A stretch of DNA of 64,000 nt from Anaerosacchariphilus hominis (GCF_014290175.1 NZ_JACOOR010000007.1:62001-126000); one strand, 5' to 3'. Shown: positions 1 through 8,950, numbered from the stretch's first letter. Made by a program: numbers and translations. The notes: generated by a model from the letters alone, not told the origin.

Positions 1-1
1 G

Positions 2-832
2 GCAACCATTTACGGACTGATGGGTCTGGGCATCATGCTTCCCATCATCACAGGTGGAATTGATATTTCCGTAGGCTCCGTCCTGGCTATGTCCGGATGT
101 ATCGTGGCGAAGCTGGCAGTAGCCGGTGTAAACCCGATTCTCTGCATGATTGTAGGACTTCTGGTAGGTTTCGCAGCCGGTGGTGTCAACGGACTCCTGA
201 TTTCCAAGATGAAGCTTCAGCCGTTCATCGCTACCATGGGTACACAGTCCGCATTCCGTGGACTTGCTTACATCATCACCGAGGGATATCCGGTACTGGG
301 TGTTCCCGATTCCTACAGAGGAATTCTGAACCTGAAGCTGGTGGGAGATATCCGTATTTCCGTTCTGGTATTCCTGATTTGGGCAGTGATTATCTATGTT
401 CTGTTAAAGAAGACCCGTCTTGGTACCTACATTTACGCAGTAGGTGGTAACGTAGAGGCAGCAAGACTTTCCGGTGTACGTGTAGAGCTGGTAACTACAC
501 TGGCTTACGCCATCGGTATGCTGGGAACTGCTCTGGCAGGCCTGGTACAGATCGCCAAGCTGGGAACCGGAGACCCGACCACAGGTAACGGATGGGAAAT
601 GAACGCCATCGCAGCAGCAGCCATCGGCGGAACCAGTATGGCAGGCGGCCGTGGTAATCCCTGGGGAACCGTACTGGGAGCTATCCTTTTCTCAGGACTG
701 AAGGTAGGACTGGTAGTTATGAACGTAAATACATACTGGCAGTACGTTGCTACAGGTCTGGTAATCATTGTGGCGGCTTACGTGGAGATTTTCCAGAGTA
801 TGATCGCCTCCAAAAAGAAGAAAAAAGCATAA
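2..832 (+). CDS. RbsC/AlsC-type sugar ABC transporter permease (5' partial)
   Basis: Inner-membrane permease of a ribose/allose/galactose-type ABC importer (family known from RbsC, AlsC, MglC). The reading frame is open from base 2, so the N-terminus lies outside the window. The visible 276 residues contain the family signature GGIDISVGSVLAMSG near the start, several hydrophobic segments, and the conserved late stretch IAAAAIGGTSMAGGRGNPWGT. It ends in a lysine-rich cytoplasmic tail. The ATPase and binding protein are presumably upstream. A terminator follows at once, but the next genes read in the same direction and form a sugar catabolic operon, so this permease probably supplies its substrate. 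Family call is firm; substrate unknown. Confidence 0.9.
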   Translation, partial: ATIYGLMGLGIMLPIITGGIDISVGSVLAMSGCIVAKLAVAGVNPILCMIVGLLVGFAAGGVNGLLISKMKLQPFIATMGTQSAFRGLAYIITEGYPVLGVPDSYRGILNLKLVGDIRISVLVFLIWAVIIYVLLKKTRLGTYIYAVGGNVEAARLSGVRVELVTTLAYAIGMLGTALAGLVQIAKLGTGDPTTGNGWEMNAIAAAAIGGTSMAGGRGNPWGTVLGAILFSGLKVGLVVMNVNTYWQYVATGLVIIVAAYVEIFQSMIASKKKKKA

Positions 833-845
833 GACAACAAAAGCA

Positions 846-877
846 GGGGCGTCTCAGATTGGGATGCCCCTTATTTT
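846..877 (+). terminator. Rho-independent terminator after the permease
   Basis: An 8-bp stem (846-853 with 863-870, one G-T pair) closes a 9-nt loop and is followed by a T-rich run. It separates transport from catabolic genes and may be partial, since the downstream DeoR gene starts only 20 bases later. Confidence 0.7.
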
Positions 878-897
878 GTAGGAAGATAGGTGGATAT

Positions 898-1668
898 ATG
901 AGAACGAAACAGATGGTGCGCAGACGGGACCGGATACTGGAGCTGCTGACCCAGTCAGAGAATGAAATATCAGTGAGAAAGCTCCTGGAGGAGCTGCAGG
1001 TCTCGGATGAAACCCTCCGCAAGGACCTGGTGGAAATGGAAAGACAGGGGACAATATTAAGAAAGCACGGCCGAATTCTGCTGGCCGATGTGTCGGCAGA
1101 CGATCCCTTAAGCATCCGTTCCATGCAGAACCGGGGCACCAAGGAGCGCATCGCCAGAGAGGTGCTGAATCATATCTCCTACAGCGACGAGTGCATTGGT
1201 CTGGATGTGGGAAGTACCGTCTGGTATGTGGCAAAGCTTCTGGCTGAGGATCGAACGAAGATCGCCATTACCAATTCGTTGGAGATATCCACGCTGTATG
1301 GACAGAATAATAACAATAATATCTACTGTACCGGCGGAATGCTGCGAAGCGTGGATAAAGGATTCTATGGCTACTGGGCCTGCGATAATTTAAGAAAAGT
1401 AAATATGGGCGTGGCTGTTCTGGGTACGCCGGGCATCATGGGAAGAAAAGGGCTGGGAGCCATCTCCTATGATGATAAGGAGCTCAAGCAGATCTATGTA
1501 AAGAACAGCCAGAAAACCATCGCTGTCTTTGACAGCACCAAGTGTAACTGTACCTGTCTCATCGACGGCGCGGAATGGGAGGACATCGACATTGTAATCT
1601 CCGATACGGCCATGAGCGAAGAGGACAGAGACAAGATAGGAAGCAGGACGAGACTGATTCTGGTGTAA
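898..1668 (+). CDS. DeoR-family transcriptional regulator 1
   Basis: Predicted sugar-phosphate-responsive DNA-binding regulator (DeoR/GlpR family), 256 aa. Residues about 1-60 form the N-terminal winged helix-turn-helix (RDRILELLTQSENEISVRKLLEEL, then LRKDLVEMERQG). The rest is a DeoR sensor domain with the GLDVGSTVWYVAKLL phosphosugar-binding region and an IYCTGGMLR stretch. ATG 898 is chosen because AGGTGG lies just upstream; an in-frame TTG at 859 would start inside the terminator. It heads the GRE 1 operon, so it probably represses that operon until a phosphorylated sugar appears. Confidence 0.88.
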   Translation: MRTKQMVRRRDRILELLTQSENEISVRKLLEELQVSDETLRKDLVEMERQGTILRKHGRILLADVSADDPLSIRSMQNRGTKERIAREVLNHISYSDECIGLDVGSTVWYVAKLLAEDRTKIAITNSLEISTLYGQNNNNNIYCTGGMLRSVDKGFYGYWACDNLRKVNMGVAVLGTPGIMGRKGLGAISYDDKELKQIYVKNSQKTIAVFDSTKCNCTCLIDGAEWEDIDIVISDTAMSEEDRDKIGSRTRLILV

Positions 1669-1703
1669 AAGTGCGCCGGGAATCAGAGAAAGGAGATATT
1701 TTT

Positions 1704-4085
1704 ATGGAAAACTTTATTAACCTTGTAAAACAGATTCCCGTGACAGAGCGCATCGAGAGACTGAAGGAGCAGACCCTCACAGAGCCCCGGTATCTGACTG
1801 TGGAGCAGGCCCGGATCATCACCCGCGTATATAAGGAATACAGTGAAGAATCTGTGGCCATGAAGCGGGCGAGAGCCCTGAAGGCAGCTGCGGAGGAGCT
1901 GGAGCTTCGCATCGACGAGGGAGAACTGATTGTGGGAAACCGGTCCAGGGAATCCTGCGGCGGCGTGGTGTTCCCCGAGGGCGGTATCAAGTGGCTGGAG
2001 AATGAGATCGACATTCTGGAGACCAGACCCCAGGATAAGTTCCATGTGCGCCCGGAGGATCGGGAGTACTTTTTCAGGGAGCTGGTGCCCTTCTGGGAGG
2101 GCATGACCCTGGAGGACAATGTGGCTGCGGCCCTTCCGGCTGAGATCAAGGGCTGCGAGGTGGTAGGAAAGCTGAATCAGAAGGATCACGCCCAGGGCCA
2201 TATCTGTCCCAATGTGCAGGAATGGCTGGAAAAGGGACCGGCAGGCCTGCTGGCGGAAGCCAGAGAAAAGCTGGCAGCCGCGACCGAGGAGAAAAAAGAG
2301 TTCTATCGTAGCACAGAGCTGGTTCTGGAGGGAGCCATCCGATTTATGGAACGTTACGCAGAACTGGCGGAGCAGCTGGCTGAGAGCTGTCCGGTGGAAA
2401 AAGCAGAAGAAAAAGAAAACTACTTAAAGATCGCGGAGGTGTGCCGGAATCTGTCCCGGAAGCCTGCAGAGTCCTTCCGTGAGGCCGTACAGGGCATGTG
2501 GTTCCTGATCGTGTTGTTGCAGCTGGAGTCCAACGCTTCTTCCTTCACCCCGGGACGGGCGGATCAGTATCTCTATCCCTATTACCGGAAGGATCTGGAT
2601 GAGGGACGAATGACCCTGGAAGAAGCCCAGGAGATTCTGGACGCGGCCTTTATTAAATTCAATCAGATCGTATATATGAGAAATACCGACGGCGCGGCCT
2701 TTTTCGCGGGTTTCCCCATCGGCTTCAATATCGCTGTGGGCGGACAGAGGGCGGACGGCAGCGACGCGGTCAATGAGCTGAGCCATCTGATTCTTCACGC
2801 GGAGGAACATGTACGGATGCGCCAGCCAAACCTGTCGGCCCGGGTACATAAGAATTCCCCCCACAGCTATTTGAAGCATGTGGCGGAGGTTATCAGCCTG
2901 GGTACGGGTATGCCCCAGCTCTTCAATGACGAAGCGGTGGTACCGGCCCTGGAAAAGGCGGGCTATTCCCATGAAGACGCCATGAATTACGCTATCGTAG
3001 GCTGTGTGGAACTGAGTGTGCCGGGCAAAGCCCTGGGTTTCAGCGACGCAGGCATGTTTAATCTGGTAAAGGCCCTGGAGCTGACTCTGAACGACGGCGT
3101 CTGCATGCAGAGCGGAAAGCAGATTGGCCTGAAACTGGGTACTCTGGAGGATTTTCAGAGCTTTGAGGAGCTGGAAGAAGCCTATAAAAAGCAGATTTAT
3201 TATTTTACGGAGCAGATGGAGCAGGGCCTGCAGATCGTCGAGGCCATGCACAAAAAGTACATGGTATCGCCCATGCTGTCCTGCGTCATCGACGACTGCA
3301 TGAAACAGGGCCTGGATGTAACCGCAGGCGGCGCAGTCTATAATAAATCCGGCATTCAGCTGATTCAGGTGGCCAATGTGGCGGACAGCCTGGCGGCCCT
3401 GAAGGAGCTGGTCTACGACAAAAAAGAGATTACAGCCAAAGAGCTGTTATACCAGCTTCGGAATAATTATCCCGACGAGAAGGTGCGTCAGATCATGCTG
3501 ACCCATGCGCCCAAATACGGCAACGATGTGGAGTGGGTAGACAATATGGGTGAAAAATGGGTGGAATGCTTCAAGGAGAAGATCGAAACCTATAAAAACT
3601 ACCGTGGAGGCAATTACACCATCGGCCTCTATACCGTATCGGCCCATGTGCCCATGGGCATCAAGGTGGCTGCTACGCCCGACGGACGCCGCAGCGGCGA
3701 ACCTCTGGCGGACGGCGGATTGAGCGCCGTATACGGCCGGGACAGAAAGGGCCCCACAGCGCTTCTGCGTTCCGTATCCCGGATCAACAGCGGCAACGCG
3801 GCCAACGGCTCCCTGCTGAATATGAAGTTCGCGCCGCAGATGTTTGCGGACGACGAGGGCATCGAGAAGTTCTGCGGTATTATCCGGGGCTTTATCGAAT
3901 TGAAGATCAATCACGTCCAGTTCAATGTGGTGAATAAGGAAGATCTGATCGCTGCAAAGAAGAATCCGGAGAACTACCGGCATCTGCTGGTTCGTGTGGC
4001 CGGTTATACGGCCAATTACGTGGATCTGGCGGAGAAGCTGCAGGATGAAATCATAGCCCGGACAGAGTACGGAGGAAATGCGTAA
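1704..4085 (+). CDS. Glycyl radical enzyme 1 (dehydratase/lyase type)
   Basis: A 793-aa pyruvate formate-lyase-superfamily enzyme. The C-terminal glycyl radical motif RVAGYT places the radical at about Gly767, and the active-site motif GCVE gives thiyl Cys434 and Glu436. A single active-site Cys followed by V-E is typical of GRE eliminases (glycerol, propanediol, choline-type) and differs from the Cys-Cys of true pyruvate formate-lyase. The start is fixed by AAAGGAG about 8 nt before ATG 1704. The activase follows one base after the stop, and kinase and epimerase genes come next. I infer that it breaks a C-O bond in a polyol, anhydro-sugar or sugar-derived diol. No substrate call is justified. 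Confidence 0.93.
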   Translation: MENFINLVKQIPVTERIERLKEQTLTEPRYLTVEQARIITRVYKEYSEESVAMKRARALKAAAEELELRIDEGELIVGNRSRESCGGVVFPEGGIKWLENEIDILETRPQDKFHVRPEDREYFFRELVPFWEGMTLEDNVAAALPAEIKGCEVVGKLNQKDHAQGHICPNVQEWLEKGPAGLLAEAREKLAAATEEKKEFYRSTELVLEGAIRFMERYAELAEQLAESCPVEKAEEKENYLKIAEVCRNLSRKPAESFREAVQGMWFLIVLLQLESNASSFTPGRADQYLYPYYRKDLDEGRMTLEEAQEILDAAFIKFNQIVYMRNTDGAAFFAGFPIGFNIAVGGQRADGSDAVNELSHLILHAEEHVRMRQPNLSARVHKNSPHSYLKHVAEVISLGTGMPQLFNDEAVVPALEKAGYSHEDAMNYAIVGCVELSVPGKALGFSDAGMFNLVKALELTLNDGVCMQSGKQIGLKLGTLEDFQSFEELEEAYKKQIYYFTEQMEQGLQIVEAMHKKYMVSPMLSCVIDDCMKQGLDVTAGGAVYNKSGIQLIQVANVADSLAALKELVYDKKEITAKELLYQLRNNYPDEKVRQIMLTHAPKYGNDVEWVDNMGEKWVECFKEKIETYKNYRGGNYTIGLYTVSAHVPMGIKVAATPDGRRSGEPLADGGLSAVYGRDRKGPTALLRSVSRINSGNAANGSLLNMKFAPQMFADDEGIEKFCGIIRGFIELKINHVQFNVVNKEDLIAAKKNPENYRHLLVRVAGYTANYVDLAEKLQDEIIARTEYGGNA

Positions 4086-4086
4086 A

Positions 4087-4962
4087 ATGACAGGTGAAAT
4101 CTTTGATATCAAGCATTTTGCGGTCCACGACGGACCGGGAATAAGGACCACTATTTTTCTGAAGGGCTGTCCCCTTCACTGCGTCTGGTGCCATAACCCG
4201 GAGGGTATGCGCCGGGGAAAGGATCTCTGGGTAAAGCGGGAGGCCTGCATCCATTGCGAAACCTGTATCCACACCTGCCCGAAACAGGCGCTGCGAATGA
4301 AGGACGGAGAGGTTTCCATCGACCGGAGCCTCTGTGACTTCTGTAACAAATGTGTAGAAAAATGTCCGGCACGAGCCATGCAGCGCATCGACCGGCAGGC
4401 GGAGGTGAAGGAGCTGGTGGATCTGGTGACCCGGGAGGAGATCTTCACCCGGGTATCCGGGGGCGGCGTGACCATTTCCGGAGGTGAGCCCCTGTATCAG
4501 CCGGAGTTCTTAAAAGAGCTTCTGCAGGGGATGAAGCAGGCGGGAGTTCCCACCTGTATCGAGACCAGCATGTTTGCGAAACAGGAGGTGCTGGAGAGCA
4601 TCGCTCCCTATGTGGATCAGTTCCTGGTGGACATCAAGATCCTGGACGAGGAGACCCACAAAAAGTATACAGGTGTGTCAAATCAGCAGATCTTGAGCAA
4701 CTTCCGTTACCTGGCGGGTCTCGGAAAGCCCATTCTGGTGCGGATACCGTTGATTCCGGGCATTACCGCCACGGAAGAGAACCTGCGGGCCATCCGGGCT
4801 TTTGTGGACAGCGTGAATCCGGAGATTCCGATAGAAGTACTGAACTTTAACTCCTTTGCGGGAAGCAAGTACCGGTTCCTGGATCAGAAGTATTTCAACG
4901 ACGAACTGCGTGCCTTCCCCAGGGAAGAGCTGGAGCAGCTTCGAAGCTGCGTGGAGGAATAA
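4087..4962 (+). CDS. Glycyl radical enzyme activase 1 (radical SAM)
   Basis: A 291-aa SAM-dependent activating enzyme that would install the glycyl radical on the upstream GRE. The radical-SAM cluster is CPLHCVWC (Cys28, 32, 35), preceded by the activase hallmark [15 protein letters not shown]. An inserted ferredoxin-like domain carries two complete 4Fe-4S sets (Cys54/57/60/64 and Cys83/86/89/93). The SAM-binding GGGVTISGGEPL follows. ATG 4087 is preferred over ATG 4078, because GGAGG at 4071-4075 is too close to the latter. The gene starts one base after the GRE 1 stop, so the two are translationally linked. Confidence 0.93.
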   Translation: MTGEIFDIKHFAVHDGPGIRTTIFLKGCPLHCVWCHNPEGMRRGKDLWVKREACIHCETCIHTCPKQALRMKDGEVSIDRSLCDFCNKCVEKCPARAMQRIDRQAEVKELVDLVTREEIFTRVSGGGVTISGGEPLYQPEFLKELLQGMKQAGVPTCIETSMFAKQEVLESIAPYVDQFLVDIKILDEETHKKYTGVSNQQILSNFRYLAGLGKPILVRIPLIPGITATEENLRAIRAFVDSVNPEIPIEVLNFNSFAGSKYRFLDQKYFNDELRAFPREELEQLRSCVEE

Positions 4963-4965
4963 GAT

Positions 4966-6735
4966 ATGAATCCTGTGTTTTTGTCAGAATTGCAAGAAAA
5001 GATAAACGGGCTGGAGCCGGAGAAAAAGACCGGAATCCGCCTGCTGGTGTGGGTCAATGAAAAGGACGAGTACCGGACTCTGGATTTCCAGCTTCCGGTG
5101 AAGGAACTTCTGGAGCAGGAATACGGCCTGTACCGGAACTATCTGCTGGCCATGATGAATAACCTGCTGGTGTCCTTCGGCGGGGCGAAGCTTGTCATTT
5201 ATCATGAGAAGGAGGACGGCCTGGACGATCTGATTCAGGACGCCATTTCCGAGTTCCATGCGGAGGCGCCCCGGAATGATCGTACCGGCTATGGCGTTTA
5301 CCTGAATTATATTAACCGTATGAACACCTTCCTGGGACTGGGACGGTTCTTTTTCGAGGTACATCCCCTGGAGGAGTATCCGCGCCTTTTGCCGGAAAAA
5401 GAATACCGGATCTATATTCCCGGGGATGAGCAGCAGGAAAAAGAGCTTCTGCGAAGAAGCGCAAGGGAGCTTTCCGGTACCTGCATCTGTTCTCTGGATG
5501 TGGGCGGCAATTCCATTAAGGGCGCTGTGGTGAAGGACGGCAGAATCGCGGTGCTTAAGGAGTACTGCTGGTATCCCACCGGCTGCAAGGTGGCAGAGGA
5601 GATGAACGATCCCATGATCCTGATGGTGCGATTCTTAAGCGCCTGTACGGGACTTCTGGAGCGGGACGGGGATCTGGAAGGGGCCCGGGCGGCCCTGGAG
5701 AAGACCGTGCCTTACGGAGAGCTTCTGAAGGCCACAGAGGCCCTGGAGGCGGAGGGCATCGTCACGGAAGGACGTTTTGATTCCGTGGTAGCCGGCTTCC
5801 CGGATATTGTGGTACATAATAAGATCGCCGGAGGGGAGTCCTTCAAGCATCAGGGACTGAAGAATAACCCGGATACGGACTATGAGATCGAGTTCTTCCG
5901 TACGTCAGATCTGGACGAGATGCTGGCTCCCTACGCGAAAGCGGGCGCGCCTGTGGTAGTCCTGAACGACGGCAACGCGGCTTCCTATATTACCAGCGTG
6001 GAGCAGGCATTCGCGGAGGAAAGCATTCTGGATGAGAACGGTCTTTTTGCCAATACCATCGGAACGGAGATGGGCACGGGCTTTATCTCCCGGGGCGGAA
6101 CCATCCAGCATATTCCCCTGGAGGGCTTCCAGCATGTGATTGACCTGGGGAATGAGGAATACAAGCGTTACCCGGCTTCAGATATCCGCAGTGTGAACAG
6201 CACCAATACGGGTATCCCTGGCGTGGTACAGAAATACATTTCTCAGATGGGACTGTTCCGCATGGCCATTACCTGGATGTACGAGCACCAGGATCCCATG
6301 TTTGAGGAGCTCCAGGAAAAGGGCCTGTTGTCATTTGACCGGGAGAGTGATAAAATGACAGCAGTACTGGAACCGAAGGATCGGAGAGGGGAGCTGACCC
6401 GCTTTCTGGTATCCCTGCTGGAGCAGCGGCATCCGGCGGTGGTTTACGCATATGAGACCATGGGAAAGGCCATGGGTATCCTGATTGATCAGGATCGGCT
6501 GATTTTCCCGGAGATAGCGCCTGTACGTCTGCTGAGCGGCGGCATCATCGCGGATAACCGCGCCTGTGAGCTGCTGCGGAAGGGACTGAAGGAATATAAT
6601 TCCGGCTATGAAGTGATTCGACTGGATGAGGAGACCATGTATTCTCCCCTTCTGAAGAGCATGAAGCCGGAAGAGAGAAACTTTAATGTGGCGATCGGAA
6701 GCGCGTATATCGGAAACCGCTTTCTGATTCAGTAA
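4966..6735 (+). CDS. ROK-like sugar kinase with a ~175-aa N-terminal extension
   Basis: A 589-aa protein of the ASKHA (actin/hexokinase) fold. From about residue 178 it has the phosphate-1 loop LDVGGNSIKGAVV, a catalytic-type Asp in VVLNDGNAAS (about 334), IGTEMGTGFI, and an adenosine-like LLSGGII (about 521). These resemble ROK kinases such as allose or glucose kinase. It is nearly twice the usual 300 aa. Its N-terminal ~175 residues match nothing I recognise, and I see no ROK zinc motif (CxCGxxGC). The ribosome site GGAGG lies in the last codons of the activase gene, so translation is coupled. It probably phosphorylates the operon's sugar or intermediate; substrate unknown. Confidence 0.75.
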   Translation: MNPVFLSELQEKINGLEPEKKTGIRLLVWVNEKDEYRTLDFQLPVKELLEQEYGLYRNYLLAMMNNLLVSFGGAKLVIYHEKEDGLDDLIQDAISEFHAEAPRNDRTGYGVYLNYINRMNTFLGLGRFFFEVHPLEEYPRLLPEKEYRIYIPGDEQQEKELLRRSARELSGTCICSLDVGGNSIKGAVVKDGRIAVLKEYCWYPTGCKVAEEMNDPMILMVRFLSACTGLLERDGDLEGARAALEKTVPYGELLKATEALEAEGIVTEGRFDSVVAGFPDIVVHNKIAGGESFKHQGLKNNPDTDYEIEFFRTSDLDEMLAPYAKAGAPVVVLNDGNAASYITSVEQAFAEESILDENGLFANTIGTEMGTGFISRGGTIQHIPLEGFQHVIDLGNEEYKRYPASDIRSVNSTNTGIPGVVQKYISQMGLFRMAITWMYEHQDPMFEELQEKGLLSFDRESDKMTAVLEPKDRRGELTRFLVSLLEQRHPAVVYAYETMGKAMGILIDQDRLIFPEIAPVRLLSGGIIADNRACELLRKGLKEYNSGYEVIRLDEETMYSPLLKSMKPEERNFNVAIGSAYIGNRFLIQ

Positions 6736-6753
6736 AAAGAGGAGAGTACGACT

Positions 6754-7431
6754 ATGGAAAAGAAACTGATTCTGGGAGGATCCGCATCCTGCTTTGACCT
6801 GTTTAACCTGGAGCGGCAGTTTAAGGAGATGGAGCAGGCGCCTGTGGACTTTATTCACTTTGATATTGTGGATGGAAGATTTAATCAGTGTATCATCCTG
6901 GGAACCCCTACCCTGCAGGCCATGCGGCCCCATACGGAGCTTCCTATCGAGGTACATATGGCAGTATATGAGCCAGAGCTTTATATTAAGCAGTTTGTGG
7001 ACGCGGGCGCGGATATCATTACCATTCACCCGGAAGGAACTAAGGATGTGATGGCAGCTTTCGATCTGATCCGCAGTCTGGGCGCGAAGCCGGCCCTGGC
7101 CTTCCGCAGCGAGACCGCTCCCACTGAGGATCTGCTTCCGGCCATGGAGCAGGCAGAGTACATCATCAAGCTGACAGTAAACCCGGGATTCTCCGGACAG
7201 CAGATTCAGCCGGCAGCCTTTGAGAAGATGAAGGCCCTGCGGGATATGATGGACGCTCACGGCATCGGAACCCCCATCGCCGCGGACGGGAATGTGAACG
7301 TAAAGACCATTCCCACACTGGTGGAGTATGGAGCGGATATGCTCATCGGAGGTACCTCCGGACTCTTCCTGAAGGGAAAGACCGTCAAGGAATGCGCGGA
7401 GGCAATGCTTGCCGCCATGAAAATAGATTAA
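6754..7431 (+). CDS. Ketose-phosphate 3-epimerase family protein 1 (AlsE/RPE-like)
   Basis: A 225-aa TIM barrel of the ribulose-phosphate 3-epimerase family. Metal and catalytic residues visible: His35 and Asp37 (IHFDIVDGRF), His68, the loop LTVNPGFSGQ, and Asp in IAADGNV. It departs from canonical RPE: the N-terminal Ser is Cys13, and the Met two places after His68 is Ala. The Cys and the late GGTSGLF motif recall D-allulose-6-phosphate 3-epimerase AlsE. A paralogue follows directly. It likely epimerises a ketohexose- or ketopentose-phosphate made by the upstream kinase. The chemistry is a reasonable family inference; the substrate is not known. Confidence 0.82.
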   Translation: MEKKLILGGSASCFDLFNLERQFKEMEQAPVDFIHFDIVDGRFNQCIILGTPTLQAMRPHTELPIEVHMAVYEPELYIKQFVDAGADIITIHPEGTKDVMAAFDLIRSLGAKPALAFRSETAPTEDLLPAMEQAEYIIKLTVNPGFSGQQIQPAAFEKMKALRDMMDAHGIGTPIAADGNVNVKTIPTLVEYGADMLIGGTSGLFLKGKTVKECAEAMLAAMKID

Positions 7432-7482
7432 ACAAAACAGAAGAGACAGAAGATGCACGAAAGAGTGCAGGGAGGTTAAGAA

Positions 7483-8145
7483 ATGGCAGGAAAAATTACA
7501 CCGTCTATGATGTGCGCGCCACTGGATAAGATCGGCTGCTATGTTAAGGCATTTGAGGAGAATCAGGTGGAATATCTTCATATCGATGTGATGGACGGAC
7601 AGTTCGTACCGAATCTGATGCTGGGAACTGCATACATCAGCAGTCTGAGAAAGATCACATCCATTCCCCTGGATATTCATCTGATGATTGTGAATCCGGA
7701 GTCCAAGCTGGACTGGTTTGATATTCAGCCGGGTGAGTATGTGTCTATTCACTACGAGTCCACACCCCATGTACAGAGAGCGCTGCAGACCATCAAGAGC
7801 AAGGGCGGCAAGACCATGGTAGCCCTGAATCCGGGCACACCCATCGAGGTACTGCGCTATCTGCTTCCGGATCTGGACGGCGTCCTGCTTATGACAGTAA
7901 ATCCGGGCTTTGCGGGACAGAAGCTGATTCCCCAGGGACTGGACAAGATCCGCGACACCAGAAAGTTCCTGGACGATATGGGGTATCCCCAGATTGAGAT
8001 CGAAGTGGACGGAAATGTAAGCTGGGAGAATATCCCGAAGATGGCGGCGGCAGGTACGGATCTGTATGTGGCAGGAACCTCCAGCCTGTTCAATGATAAA
8101 GTACCGGTAGAAGAAAGTGTAAAGAGATTCCGCAGCCTGATTTAG
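7483..8145 (+). CDS. Ketose-phosphate 3-epimerase family protein 2 (AlsE-like)
   Basis: A 220-aa RPE-family barrel with a full metal and catalytic set: His33 and Asp35 (LHIDVMDGQFVPN), His66 and Met68 (LDIHLMI), MTVNPGFAGQ, and Asp in IEVDGNV. The N-terminal PSMMC has Cys11 where pentose epimerases have Ser, as in AlsE (PSLMC), and the C-terminal GTSSLFN also resembles AlsE. This suggests a hexulose-6-phosphate 3-epimerase rather than the housekeeping pentose enzyme. A clear GGAGG precedes the start. It is the last gene of the GRE 1 operon and converges with the minus-strand operon, with only 16 bases between stops. Confidence 0.87.
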   Translation: MAGKITPSMMCAPLDKIGCYVKAFEENQVEYLHIDVMDGQFVPNLMLGTAYISSLRKITSIPLDIHLMIVNPESKLDWFDIQPGEYVSIHYESTPHVQRALQTIKSKGGKTMVALNPGTPIEVLRYLLPDLDGVLLMTVNPGFAGQKLIPQGLDKIRDTRKFLDDMGYPQIEIEVDGNVSWENIPKMAAAGTDLYVAGTSSLFNDKVPVEESVKRFRSLI

Positions 8146-8161
8146 GCCCCGGGATAACACA

Positions 8162-8923
8162 TCAGGCCCTGAGAACTGCGGTCTGCTTCAGATAAGGGGC
8201 CAGCAGCTCTTCGGAGCTGTCGCTGTCGGTGATGAGCAGATCGATGTCTGACAGAGGACAGACCACCGAGAGAAACTGAAGATTGAATTTATGACTGTCA
8301 GCCAGCAGAATGTGGTTTCTGCTGGCTGTAAGCATCGCCTGCTTTATCTTCATCTGGGAATAGCCGATGACGCTGACGCCCGCCTCCGGGGAGACTCCGT
8401 TGGCGCCTATGATACAGTGATCGGCCCGGATGGCAGCGAGCTCCTGCTCAGCGGCAGGGCCCGAGGTGGCGGCCAGATTCCGGCTGCATTCGCCGCCAAT
8501 GAGAAAGAGATGAATATGAGGCGTATCCAGCAGCTCCGCGGCTGCCAGGATGGAATTTGTATAGACCGTGACCCCCAGAGAGGGGTCTTTTTTAATCTGA
8601 CGGAGCAGATAAAGACAGGTGGAGGAGTCGTCCACCAGCAGGGCATCGCCGGGATGGATCTGCCGGACGGCCGCTTTGGCGATAGCCAGTTTCGCAGCGG
8701 CATTCCGATAGAGATTCTGGCGGATATCACCCTTGTAGAGACTCTCTCCGGCCCGCTCCGCTCCACCATGAACGCGCCGCACCAGTCCCTGATCGGACAG
8801 AAGGCGGAGATCCAGACGGATGGTCATCTCTGATACGTGAAGCTCACGGCTCAGCTCAGACACCAGTACCCGGCCCTTCTGATCCAGTTTTTCGAGAATG
8901 TATGCGACGCGTTCTTTCTGCAT
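8162..8923 (-). CDS. DeoR-family transcriptional regulator 2
   Basis: A 253-aa DeoR/GlpR-type regulator. The N-terminal helix-turn-helix (VSELSRELHVSEMTIRLDLRLL) is followed by the conserved RRVHGGA and a phosphosugar sensor domain (DALLVDDSSTCLYLLRQI, then LIGGECSRNLAATSG). It is the last gene of the minus-strand operon after GRE 2, activase 2 and deoC, so it probably autoregulates that operon in response to a deoxy-sugar phosphate or related metabolite. It is clearly distinct in sequence from the DeoR regulator at 898-1668. Confidence 0.9.
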   Translation of the reverse strand: MQKERVAYILEKLDQKGRVLVSELSRELHVSEMTIRLDLRLLSDQGLVRRVHGGAERAGESLYKGDIRQNLYRNAAAKLAIAKAAVRQIHPGDALLVDDSSTCLYLLRQIKKDPSLGVTVYTNSILAAAELLDTPHIHLFLIGGECSRNLAATSGPAAEQELAAIRADHCIIGANGVSPEAGVSVIGYSQMKIKQAMLTASRNHILLADSHKFNLQFLSVVCPLSDIDLLITDSDSSEELLAPYLKQTAVLRA

Positions 8924-8950
8924 AAATGTATTCGGTTCCTTATATGGGAT

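Noticed and set aside
4078..4086. Activase 1 start at ATG 4078 overlapping GRE 1
   Set aside because: GGAGG would be only 2 nt away; ATG 4087 has suitable spacing and matches the usual activase N-terminus.
6331..8160. A 609-aa open frame on the minus strand opposite the epimerase genes
   Set aside because: It lies wholly antisense to two well-supported genes, has no recognisable domain, is rich in His/Leu/Gln as antisense frames of this codon use are, and lacks a plausible ribosome site.
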